This document shows positions 6,852-13,199 of a DNA stretch of 17,039 nt, in pieces. Both the position numbers and the translations under genes were made by a program. Origin of the DNA: Parvibaculum sp049303435 (GTDB lineage Bacteria > Pseudomonadota > Alphaproteobacteria > Parvibaculales > Parvibaculaceae); NCBI GenBank assembly GCA_049303435.1, contig JBAQNC010000180.1, forward strand, positions 1-17,039, in the 5' to 3' direction. Each line of letters begins with the position of its first letter. The stretch's first letter is position 1. The notes beneath the pieces were generated by a model that ran no database searches, was not told the DNA's origin, and worked only from the letters and a program-made list of their open reading frames with translations.

Positions 6852-7058
6852 TGACTGTCTTGAAAGTGAAGCTGTTCATGCCCATTTTGCGTTTAGCGCG
6901 AAAAGCGGGCGTCCAGTTTCTGTAGTCAGATTCTTGGATAATGTCCGCGAGGGTAGCACAGGCCGGATGTACGTCGTGTTCCCTCATCGCGTGATTTTTC
7001 CCCTCTTTCCTGAAAAATGTGGCGGGTTTTGGCGTCCCAACACGTATAGATTGTTGCA

Positions 7059-8051
7059 ATGTGGATTCTGGTCGTCATTCGCGATGGCCGGGCCACTGGG
7101 CAATTAGCATATCGATCCCTGGGTGCAGCAGCGGTGAGTTATTTGGAAGACGCCAAGGGCTTGACGCCGCAATCGGTCGTTGCCGCCACCCTTTCCTCAT
7201 TCACTGTGGAGCATATTGCGCCTCCGACATCTTCGGAACCGCGCGCCAGGCGTTGGTCGTTTTCAGTCGAACTCGCGCTCGCCATTCTCCTGAACCTGGC
7301 ATTCCTGGTCGCGCTATTTTATCGACCGACGTACGAATTGCAGAAAATGATGAAGCAGCCGCCAGCGATTTCCGTTGATCTGGTGCCGCCGCCCGCGCAG
7401 CCAAAGCCGAAAGTTGAACAGCCAAGACAGAAACCGCAGGAAGAAGAGAAACAGGAACAGCAGAAGCCTGAAGAAAAAAAGCCCGAAGAGAAGCAAAAGC
7501 CGATCGTTAAATATCGCGAATCTGGCGGCGATCCGAAGTTGAAGCCGGGCCGCGCTCCAAAGGTTGAAGCGGACAAGACAAAAGTTCCACCGGAGCAGAA
7601 GGTCGAGAAGCCGAAGCCCGAAGCACCCAAGACGCCAGCCGCTAATGTGCCCGATTGGGCCAAGGCGCTTGATCCGGGATATGATCTACCCAAACAGGCG
7701 GATAGTTCCATCACCAAGTCACGCGGCTCGAATGATCAGAATTCATTGAGCGATCGGATAGGCGAGGGCGGTGGCGACGCCTATCTCAATCAACTTGTTT
7801 CGCAAGTTGCCGCACATGTGAGATATCCGCCTACCGCGAACGGTGCGATCGGCATCGCCGAGATCGTTATTGCTGTCGATCGCGCTGGCAATCTCAAGCA
7901 AATGAGTTTGATCCGGTCGTCGGGTCGCCAGGATCTCGACTGGGCGGCGGCTGAAGCTGTCCGTCAAAGCGCCCCTTTCAGACCATTGCCGCCAGACTAC
8001 CCGACCCCGGTTGTCATCACCTTGAAGATTCCGGTGGCGCCGGGTTCATGA
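7059..8051 (+). CDS. TonB-like energy transducer (TonB C-terminal domain)
   Basis: 330 residues as called. One membrane anchor lies at about 67-88 (WSFSVELALAILLNLAFLVA). A Pro/Lys/Glu/Gln-rich periplasm-spanning linker follows (about 100-190). The TonB C-terminal domain covers about 240-327, with HVRYPPTA, IVIAVDRAGNL, SSGRQDLDWAAAEAVRQSAPFRPLP and VVITLKIPV. TonB proteins pass proton-motive energy from ExbB/ExbD to outer-membrane receptors. No exbBD or receptor gene is in the window. The start is uncertain. ATG 7059 has no ribosome site, but TATAGA lies 8 bases before it, compatible with a leaderless message. GTG 7134 would give a more usual N-terminus. The gene ends 12 bases from the convergent acr3. 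Confidence 0.88.
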   Translation: MWILVVIRDGRATGQLAYRSLGAAAVSYLEDAKGLTPQSVVAATLSSFTVEHIAPPTSSEPRARRWSFSVELALAILLNLAFLVALFYRPTYELQKMMKQPPAISVDLVPPPAQPKPKVEQPRQKPQEEEKQEQQKPEEKKPEEKQKPIVKYRESGGDPKLKPGRAPKVEADKTKVPPEQKVEKPKPEAPKTPAANVPDWAKALDPGYDLPKQADSSITKSRGSNDQNSLSDRIGEGGGDAYLNQLVSQVAAHVRYPPTANGAIGIAEIVIAVDRAGNLKQMSLIRSSGRQDLDWAAAEAVRQSAPFRPLPPDYPTPVVITLKIPVAPGS

Positions 8052-8063
8052 ATGTCCATTGTG

Positions 8064-9125
8064 TCAGCTTTGCGTCGTTCGTCTCATGTAGGGCATGAAT
8101 CTCAGTGCGACGCCGACCAGCAGAATCAATACTGGCACCTCGACAAGCGGCCCGATAATGGTTGCGAATGCGACGGGCGAGGCAATTCCGAAGCTTGCGA
8201 TCGCAACGGCGATGGCCAGTTCGAAGTTGTTGCTGGCGGCAGTGAAAGAAAGCGATACCGTGCGCTCATAATCGGCGCCAAGAAGCTTTCCCATCGCGAA
8301 GCTCACCAGAAACATAATCACGAAATAAAGCGCCAGAGGCAGGGCGATGCGTAATGCATCAATGGGCAGGGACAGGACGGAGTCTCCCTTGAGCGCAAAC
8401 ATCACGACAATGGTAAAGAGCAGGGCGATCAGCGTTATTGGCGCAATGCGCGGCACGAATTCCTCGTCATAGCGTTTGGCGCCCATGCGCGGACGCATGA
8501 TCTTGCGGGTGAGATAGCCTGCCGCAAAAGGTAATCCAAGATAGATACCGACTGCGCCCGCAATCGTCCAGAAATCGACTGCGATGATCTGCGTTTGCAT
8601 GCCTAGCGCTTCCGGCAGGACGCTTAGGAAGAACCATGCATAGACGCTGAAAAACAGAAGCTGGAAAATACTGTTGAAGGCGACAAGCGCCGCCACATAT
8701 TCAGCGCTTCCCCGTGCCAACTGGTTCCAGACGATGACCATTGCGATGCAACGCGCCAGACCGATAATGATGAGACCCGTCATATAGGCGGGTTCATCGC
8801 GCAGAAAGATATAGGCAAGCGCAAACATCAAGACGGGACCGATGATCCAGTTCTGTATCAACGACAGCGCCAGCACTTGACGGTCTTCAAAAACGCGATG
8901 CAGTTCTTCGAAGCGAACACGCGTCAGCGGCGGATACATCATCAAGACGAGACCGATGGCGATGGGCACATTGGTCGATCCAACCGACATGGCGTTGAGC
9001 GCATTGGAAAAGCCAGGCACAAGCACGCCAAGGGCGACGCCAAAAGCCATCGCCACGAATATCCAGCCTGTCAGATAGCGATCTATGAAGCTGAGTTTCG
9101 GCGCGATTGCGGGACTTTCCATCAT
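8064..9125 (-). CDS. acr3: Arsenite efflux transporter, ACR3 family
   Basis: A 353-residue inner-membrane protein with about ten hydrophobic segments. Characteristic ACR3 (BART superfamily) sequences are YPPLTRVRFEEL (64-75), NWIIGPVLMF (92-101) and GLARCIAMVIVWNQLA (122-137). Cys126 in the last is the conserved As(III)-binding cysteine. The later segment SFTAASNNFELAIAVAIASFG is also typical. It exports arsenite using the proton gradient. The start overlaps the arsC stop (ATGA), and ATG 9122 is a second possible start. As the last gene of the ars operon, it removes the As(III) made by ArsI and ArsC. It is an ACR3, not the unrelated 12-helix ArsB. Confidence 0.95.
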   Translation of the reverse strand: MMESPAIAPKLSFIDRYLTGWIFVAMAFGVALGVLVPGFSNALNAMSVGSTNVPIAIGLVLMMYPPLTRVRFEELHRVFEDRQVLALSLIQNWIIGPVLMFALAYIFLRDEPAYMTGLIIIGLARCIAMVIVWNQLARGSAEYVAALVAFNSIFQLLFFSVYAWFFLSVLPEALGMQTQIIAVDFWTIAGAVGIYLGLPFAAGYLTRKIMRPRMGAKRYDEEFVPRIAPITLIALLFTIVVMFALKGDSVLSLPIDALRIALPLALYFVIMFLVSFAMGKLLGADYERTVSLSFTAASNNFELAIAVAIASFGIASPVAFATIIGPLVEVPVLILLVGVALRFMPYMRRTTQS

Positions 9126-9637
9126 TCCGCTCCCGCTTTGTCTCGTCCTAGTTCGACCAGTTTTCTCTGTAGCGCCATCTTGTCGAGTGCGCGCAGCGGC
9201 AGGCTGGTGAAGAGATCGACGCGGCGTCTGATCTGCATGAAGACCTCAACGAACTTCCGTCGTGTCATATCCGGTGTGCCGACAAACGCCGCAGGGTCTT
9301 CAAACGGCCAATGGGCGGTCATGGGGTGACCCGGCCAGACGGGGCAGACCTCGCCAGCTGCATTGTCACAAACGGTGAAGATGAAATCCATCTGCGGCGC
9401 ACCCGGTACGGCGAACTCGTCCCAGGACTTTGAGCGCAGGCCCTCGATGGGCAGATGGGCTGAGGCAAGAACGTCGAGAGAGTAGGGATTGACCGCACCA
9501 CCCGGATGGCTGCCAGCGCTATAGGCGTGAAACCGACCTTTGCCCGCAGCGTTCAGATAGGCTTCAGCCATGATGCTGCGAGCGGAATTGCCCGTGCAGA
9601 GAAAAAGAACATTGTAGGGCTTGTTTGTTTCGCTCAC
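9122..9637 (-). CDS. arsC: Arsenate reductase, low-molecular-weight phosphatase type
   Basis: A 171-residue cytoplasmic enzyme with the LMW tyrosine-phosphatase P-loop CTGNSARS (14-21), where Cys14 is the nucleophile attacking arsenate. Cys90 and Cys98 in VCDNAAGEVCP and Asp114 in WPFEDP complete the expected redox and acid residues. The C-terminal extension after about 125 is common in proteobacterial members. The start is GTG 9637, preceded by AAGGGA. No ATG is suitable before the P-loop. It lies 12 bases after arsI and overlaps acr3. The enzyme reduces As(V) to As(III). Whether thioredoxin or glutaredoxin is the donor cannot be told here. Confidence 0.95.
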   Translation of the reverse strand: MSETNKPYNVLFLCTGNSARSIMAEAYLNAAGKGRFHAYSAGSHPGGAVNPYSLDVLASAHLPIEGLRSKSWDEFAVPGAPQMDFIFTVCDNAAGEVCPVWPGHPMTAHWPFEDPAAFVGTPDMTRRKFVEVFMQIRRRVDLFTSLPLRALDKMALQRKLVELGRDKAGAE

Positions 9638-9649
9638 AGGCGTGTTCCC

Positions 9650-10129
9650 TTAGCAGCAGGATGATGTTGTGGTTTTGACAGCCTCGGCCTTAGGCGCGGA
9701 GCAGCCGCAGGCTGACGCATCGCCGCTCATGGCTCGTTGTTCAAGCTCCGGCCCTGTGCCGAAGTCTTCTGTCTGGTACATGGTGTAAAACGCTTCCCAT
9801 GGCACGCCGTCGGGATCGGTTGTCCAGCTCTTTTCCGATTTGGCGTAGCAGCAGGTGGTGACGCCTTCAGGTAGATAGGGCGCTTCGGCATCTTTCATGC
9901 GGTCGAATATTTCGCCGAGTTCTTCGGGCGCTTCGACCTGAATGCCGGCGTGATTGAAGCCGATCTTGCCCGACCCGCTTTCAACCACGAAGTTCACGCG
10001 CGGATCGTCGAGCATCCATTTGGCATAGCCAGGACGGGTTACGGTTGGTTCCGCGCCAAACAGGGTGGAATAGAAGGCGACAGACTTTTCGAGGTCGGCA
10101 GTACCGAAGCTCACATGCAATCTTTTCAT
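9650..10129 (-). CDS. arsI: ArsI-type C-As lyase (glyoxalase/VOC fold)
   Basis: A 159-residue type I extradiol dioxygenase-like protein. The iron ligands fit His5 (LHVSFG), His60 (FNHAGIQV) and Glu112 (WEAFY). The vicinal pair Cys93-Cys94 in GVTTCCYA is the hallmark substrate-binding site of ArsI. The C-terminus is Cys-rich (CGC at 141-143 and a terminal CC), probably binding arsenic. ArsI cleaves the carbon-arsenic bond of trivalent organoarsenicals such as methylarsenite, releasing As(III). I chose ATG 10129 because it overlaps the arsR stop (TGATG) and gives the family N-terminus. An upstream in-frame start at 10195 would only add unrelated residues. CadI is an older name for related proteins. 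Confidence 0.93.
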   Translation of the reverse strand: MKRLHVSFGTADLEKSVAFYSTLFGAEPTVTRPGYAKWMLDDPRVNFVVESGSGKIGFNHAGIQVEAPEELGEIFDRMKDAEAPYLPEGVTTCCYAKSEKSWTTDPDGVPWEAFYTMYQTEDFGTGPELEQRAMSGDASACGCSAPKAEAVKTTTSSCC

Positions 10130-10479
10130 CAAACGCACTCCTTCTTTTTCTGTTTCGTGCCAGTGCCAACGATGCCGCAGGCGCCTTGGCAGCAATCCTT
10201 GAGCAGGTAGTCAGTCAGGCCCCGCATCGCGTCGAGGTCGGCCTTGTAGATGATCGAACGCCCCTCGCGCCGTGAGGAGACGAGGCCTGCGTGAGACATT
10301 TCTTTGAGGTGGAACGACAAAGTCGCCGCCGCGACGTCAAGAACATCGCTGATCTCGCCGGCCGCCAGCCCGCCTTCGCCCTCTTTGGGCGAATGCGCGC
10401 GGACCAGCACGCGAAAGATCGAAAGCCGTGTTTCCTGGGCGAGGGCGGCCAAGGCCGCTATGGCTGTTTCCATTTTCAT
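10129..10479 (-). CDS. arsR: ArsR/SmtB family arsenic-responsive repressor
   Basis: A 116-residue winged-helix protein. The DNA-binding part runs from LAQETRLSIFRVLVR through AGEISDVLDVAAATLSFHLKEMSHAGLV (recognition helix about 52-62), and the wing is SRREGRSIIYKA. As(III) ligands are probably Cys96, Cys97 and Cys101 in KDCCQGACG, plus perhaps Cys115. They sit at the C-terminal helix, as in the Acidithiobacillus-type ArsR rather than the CVC recognition-helix type of E. coli. ATG 10479 is preferred: the longer frame starting at 10515 begins upstream of the apparent -10 box. ATG 10473 is a near alternative. It should repress the arsR-arsI-arsC-acr3 operon and be released by As(III). Stop and arsI start overlap. 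Confidence 0.93.
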   Translation of the reverse strand: MKMETAIAALAALAQETRLSIFRVLVRAHSPKEGEGGLAAGEISDVLDVAAATLSFHLKEMSHAGLVSSRREGRSIIYKADLDAMRGLTDYLLKDCCQGACGIVGTGTKQKKKECV

Positions 10480-10481
10480 AT

Positions 10482-10502
10482 TTTGATAAATATCAAAGTA
10501 TA
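10482..10502 (-). promoter_or_regulatory. ars operon promoter (-10) and ArsR operator
   Basis: TTTGATA (10482-10488) and TATCAAA (10491-10497) are perfect complements, giving a 16-base operator-like palindrome. On the minus strand TATACT (10502-10497) is a good -10 box that abuts it, so a bound ArsR dimer would cover the transcription start. The -35 region is weak. The leader before ATG 10479 would be only about 11 bases. Confidence 0.7.
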
Positions 10503-10545
10503 ATGAGGCGAGCAAGTGTCTTGTTGGAAATCGGTCGGGAGGGAG

Positions 10546-11166
10546 TCAGAAAGCCAATCGGAACCAGACCGTGCGACGCTCACCTTTGTTCTTCTTGTCC
10601 TTGACTTCGTGAAAGCCGTAATTCTCGTAAAAGCGAAGGGCGTGTTTATTGTCCGGGTGAACGCCGAGATGAACGCCGCGCGACCCGCAGGCGTCCATAG
10701 CTATCAAAAACCGGTCCATCAATTGCGCCCCCAAGCCTTGGCCCTGAGCGCGCGGCAAAAGATTGATGTGCAGGTGAGACGGGTAGGTGTCCACGATCCG
10801 TTGCGGCGTCATGGACGGATGATGAATCAGAAAGGCCAGCAACTGGTCGGGTGTCCATGTCTCGAAATCGAGGTCCGATGGGTCGGCATATTTCTCGCGC
10901 AAGCCTGGCCACCATTCCGTCTCAAGACGTTCCGCAAACGCCAGCGTATTGCGCGCCCCGACGATATAGCCGATCACGCCTTCTTCATCCTCCATCACAA
11001 AAGCGGATTGCGGTTCATGAATGAGGTAGGGCGCTGCATAGACATGTCCGATCAATTTTGGATCGCTATAGAGCGCGGAAGCATCCTTCCCAGCATCTCC
11101 GGTTTTCAACGCGATGTCACACAATGCTTCAAGATCATCGGGTCGTGTCGGCCTTATCGTCACCAT
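10546..11166 (-). CDS. GNAT family N-acetyltransferase
   Basis: A 206-residue acetyl-CoA-dependent acetyltransferase. The N-terminus VTIRPTRPDDLEAL is the usual first strand and helix. Acetyl-CoA is bound by the motif A loop RAQGQGLG (139-146), preceded by strand HLHINLLP. Motif B is HLGVHPDNKHALRFYENYGF (166-185). The substrate is unknown, and the middle region (about 75-125, Trp-rich) is reminiscent of the C-terminal acetyltransferase-like domain of bacterial O-GlcNAcases. The start overlaps the globin stop (TGATG), so the two are co-translated. It ends about 30 bases before the ars promoter, and readthrough into ars is possible. Confidence 0.88.
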   Translation of the reverse strand: MVTIRPTRPDDLEALCDIALKTGDAGKDASALYSDPKLIGHVYAAPYLIHEPQSAFVMEDEEGVIGYIVGARNTLAFAERLETEWWPGLREKYADPSDLDFETWTPDQLLAFLIHHPSMTPQRIVDTYPSHLHINLLPRAQGQGLGAQLMDRFLIAMDACGSRGVHLGVHPDNKHALRFYENYGFHEVKDKKNKGERRTVWFRLAF

Positions 11167-11606
11167 CAGGCTGGTGCCGAGATCGTATCAGCGAGGGCGG
11201 CGAGTAAATTCTCCCACGCTGCCTCCATTGCCGCCGTCCATTCATCGCCGAGGATTTCGCGGAACGTATCGCGGATCGTGGCGAAGAATGTCGCGAAGAC
11301 CGTTGGCGGCACGCCTACACCCTCATGGTTGACGATTTCTGTGCGGATCAGGTTTTTGGCGTAGGCGCATGTGTCAATGAAATCCATGATTCCATCCAGC
11401 GCCTGTGCCAACATATTGCCGCGCACCATTCCATCCCTGTCCATGACGAAGAGCGCTTCCATCTCCGGATTGGCGGCAAAAAGGCGGCTATAGACCTGTG
11501 GGGTTGGGTCGCCGCAGCGCTCTGCGACGAGTTCCAGTGACGCCATGATCGCGTCGCCATCAATCGCTGACTTGTCTTGCTTTGTTCCGGCCTGAATTTC
11601 TGGCAT
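11166..11606 (-). CDS. Single-domain bacterial globin
   Basis: A 146-residue protein. The second half matches the G and H helices of flavohaemoglobin-like globins: GVPPTVFATFFATIRDTFREILG, then DEWTAAMEAAWENLL. His94 in EIVNHEGVGV is the best candidate for the proximal haem ligand (F8). Phe53 in NPEMEALF is a candidate CD1 phenylalanine. No FAD/NAD reductase domain follows, so it is a stand-alone globin that may bind O2 or NO. ATG 11606 is chosen because GAGGAAACAGG precedes it. The open frame extends 128 codons upstream, but that part is antisense to the dnaJ-like gene. It is coupled to the GNAT gene by a one-base overlap and diverges from the chaperone genes. Confidence 0.8.
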   Translation of the reverse strand: MPEIQAGTKQDKSAIDGDAIMASLELVAERCGDPTPQVYSRLFAANPEMEALFVMDRDGMVRGNMLAQALDGIMDFIDTCAYAKNLIRTEIVNHEGVGVPPTVFATFFATIRDTFREILGDEWTAAMEAAWENLLAALADTISAPA

Positions 11607-11690
11607 CCTGTTTCCTCTGCGCCTTTTTGTCCAAGCCTGCATGGCTTTTGGATTTGAAGCAAGACAGGCCTCCTGTGTTAGGCTGCTATT

Positions 11691-12602
11691 ATGGAAGACC
11701 CTTACGAAATACTGGGCGTCAAGCGCGATGCCTCTGCGGACGAGATCAGATCCGCCTATCGCAAGCTGGCAAAGCTTCATCATCCCGATCTCAATCCGGG
11801 CAAGAAGGAGGCGGAGGAACGCTTCAAGGCGGTATCGGTCGCCTACGACCTTCTGTCGGATGCCGAGAAACGCGGTCGTTTTGATCGCGGCGAAATCGAT
11901 GCCTCGGGGCAGGAGCGCCCCCCTGAACGTCAGTTCTATCGCGATTTCGGCGAGGCGCCCGGCGGCCAGAAATATTCTTCCGGCGCGCATTTCGACCCTG
12001 AAGATCTTTCAAGTATTTTCGAGCAGGCTTTTCGCCAGCGTGGAGGCCCTGGAGCGGGCGGGCATCGTAGTTTCAACATGCGTGGCGCCGACGCTCACTA
12101 CGGCTTGACCGTCTCGTTCATGGACGCAGCCAATGGCGCAAAGCGTCGTCTGACCTTGCCTGATGGTCAGGCCCTGGATGTCAATATTCCCGAGGGGCTT
12201 CAGAGCGGCCAGGTCCTCCGCCTCGCGGGGAAAGGCATGCCGGGCTTTGGCGAAGGCGGCCCGGGTGATGCCCTTATTGAAGTCACGGTCGAACCCCACG
12301 CCTTCTTTGATCGCGATGGAAAGAACGTCCGTCTCGAATTGCCCGTGACGCTCAAGGAGGCCGTACTCGGGGCCAAGGTTGAAGTCCCGACCGTCAAGGG
12401 AGCAGTCCATTTGACGATCCCGGCAAATTCAACTTCCGGCACGAAGCTTCGTCTCAAGGGACGAGGCATCAAGGGCGGCGACCAATATGTCGAGCTCAAG
12501 GTGGCGCTTCCGACGGACGAGGAAATCGAGCTTGAGAATTTCCTGAAAAATTGGAAGCCAAAGCATTCCTTTGATCCGCGCAAGCATATGGGGGCCAAGT
12601 GA
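11691..12602 (+). CDS. cbpA: CbpA-like J-domain chaperone (class II DnaJ)
   Basis: A 303-residue DnaJ-type co-chaperone. The J domain (1-70) begins DPYEILGV and carries HPD at 31-33 for stimulating DnaK ATPase. A short charged and Gly-rich linker follows (about 72-115). Two C-terminal substrate-binding beta domains come next (about 116-190, then 195-285), with DVNIPEGLQSGQVLRLAGKG and TIPANSTSGTKLRLKGRG as typical strand signatures. The CxxCxGxG zinc repeats of true DnaJ are absent, so this is the CbpA class. It is followed by a CbpM-like gene with a TGATG overlap, which supports the assignment. No ribosome site precedes ATG 11691. TTGAAG (11654-11659) and a weak TTAGGC 18 bases later would start the message near the ATG. 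Confidence 0.92.
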   Translation: MEDPYEILGVKRDASADEIRSAYRKLAKLHHPDLNPGKKEAEERFKAVSVAYDLLSDAEKRGRFDRGEIDASGQERPPERQFYRDFGEAPGGQKYSSGAHFDPEDLSSIFEQAFRQRGGPGAGGHRSFNMRGADAHYGLTVSFMDAANGAKRRLTLPDGQALDVNIPEGLQSGQVLRLAGKGMPGFGEGGPGDALIEVTVEPHAFFDRDGKNVRLELPVTLKEAVLGAKVEVPTVKGAVHLTIPANSTSGTKLRLKGRGIKGGDQYVELKVALPTDEEIELENFLKNWKPKHSFDPRKHMGAK

Positions 12603-12937
12603 TGAAACTGGACGCTGTAGTTGCGCTGTTTCCCGACCTTGAAGCCGTCGAACTGACCGCATGGGTCGAGCAGAGCTGGGTGCGCCCCGAGCGTATCGAA
12701 GGCGAAGCCGATTGGGCGTTTCGCGAAATCGACGTCGCCCGCATTCGCCTGATTTACGACCTGCGTCATAATCTCGATATGTCGGAGGAGGCGCTTCCCG
12801 TTCTGCTGTCGCTGTTGGATCAGGTCTATGACTTGCGACGCAAGCTGAATGCGCTGAACACGGCGCTGGAGGACCATCCGCAAGACGTGCGCGACGCGCT
12901 GCTGCCCATTCTCGGGAATGGCAATTTCGACAACTAG
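12602..12937 (+). CDS. cbpM: CbpM-like chaperone modulator (MerR-type helices)
   Basis: A 111-residue protein. Residues about 14-60 form a MerR-like helix-turn-helix with VELTAWVEQSWVRPER and the conserved DVARIRLIYDLRHNLDM. A helix with LPVLLSLLDQVYDLRRKLNAL follows. This is the layout of CbpM (YccV-type) modulators, which bind the J domain of CbpA and inhibit it rather than acting through DNA. It starts at ATG 12602, overlapping the cbpA stop by one base, so the two products are made together. GTG 12599 is a less likely start. The identification rests mainly on pattern and position next to cbpA. Confidence 0.8.
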   Translation: MKLDAVVALFPDLEAVELTAWVEQSWVRPERIEGEADWAFREIDVARIRLIYDLRHNLDMSEEALPVLLSLLDQVYDLRRKLNALNTALEDHPQDVRDALLPILGNGNFDN

Positions 12938-12976
12938 TCCAGCAACCTCGGGTTTTTACTGAGACAATGAGCCATC

Positions 12977-13005
12977 TTTACAGCCCATTGGCGCTTCTGT
13001 ATGGT
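12977..13005 (+). promoter_or_regulatory. Sigma-70 type promoter for the asd leader
   Basis: TTTACA (12977-12982), a 17-base spacer and TATGGT (13000-13005) give a good housekeeping promoter. Transcription would begin near 13012, about three bases before the leader ATG at 13015. Confidence 0.6.
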
Positions 13006-13014
13006 GCAGCCATC

Positions 13015-13095
13015 ATGCAAGTACAGATCACCAAACGCACGATCACCGCGACCGCTCCCAAAACCGGAGCTTGGGCGATGAGAGCGTGCGTCTGA
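13015..13095 (+). CDS. Thr/Ile-rich attenuator leader peptide upstream of asd
   Basis: A 26-codon frame from ATG 13015 to TGA 13093, absent from ordinary gene calls because of its size. Residues 5-17 read ITKRTITATAPKT: five Thr codons and two Ile codons in 13. This is the composition expected of a leader peptide that senses charged tRNA-Thr and tRNA-Ile, comparable to enteric ThrL. It begins about three bases after the predicted transcription start, so it would be translated from a leaderless message. That arrangement is also described for the Sinorhizobium trp leader. An intrinsic terminator follows 30 bases after the stop, and asd follows that. Stalling at codons 6-13 would cover the 5' arms of the local hairpins and free 13067-13077 for pairing with the terminator. 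Confidence 0.7.
   Translation: MQVQITKRTITATAPKTGAWAMRACV
13054..13077 (+). promoter_or_regulatory. Alternative RNA pairings of the asd attenuator
   Basis: GCTCC (13054-13058) pairs with GGAGC (13066-13070), or CCCAA (13057-13061) with TTGGG (13071-13075). In competition, GGGCG (13073-13077) with flanking AGC can pair with CGCCC and GCT at 13124-13132. That pairing would break the terminator stem. The scheme is worked out by eye and has not been tested with folding software. Confidence 0.45.
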
Positions 13096-13124
13096 TCTGA
13101 ATTCAGTAACAAACACTCTGATCC

Positions 13125-13152
13125 GCCCCGCTGAACAAGTCGGGGCCTTTTT
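13125..13152 (+). terminator. Intrinsic terminator (attenuator) in front of asd
   Basis: GCCCCG (13125-13130) and CGGGGC (13141-13146) form an all-GC stem with a 10-base loop, followed by CTTTTTG. No gene except the small leader frame lies between the promoter at 12977 and this terminator. asd starts 48 bases later without a visible promoter of its own. It therefore looks like a regulated attenuator; it could also simply end the cbpA-cbpM message. Confidence 0.8.
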
Positions 13153-13199
13153 GCATTTAGACCCAACAAATTAGCAAGTTTGAATAACCAGAGGATAAA

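Noticed and set aside
6544..7059. A 171-codon minus-strand frame opposite the DUF3147 gene
   Set aside because: It is antisense to a convincing membrane-protein gene and its translation has no membrane, domain or motif features.
10480..10515. The longer arsR frame from 10515
   Set aside because: It would begin upstream of the -10 box and include the operator palindrome as coding sequence. ATG 10479 gives the normal ArsR length.
11607..11990. The 128-residue upstream extension of the globin frame
   Set aside because: It is antisense to the J domain of cbpA. A good ribosome site lies just before ATG 11606, and the family N-terminus starts there.
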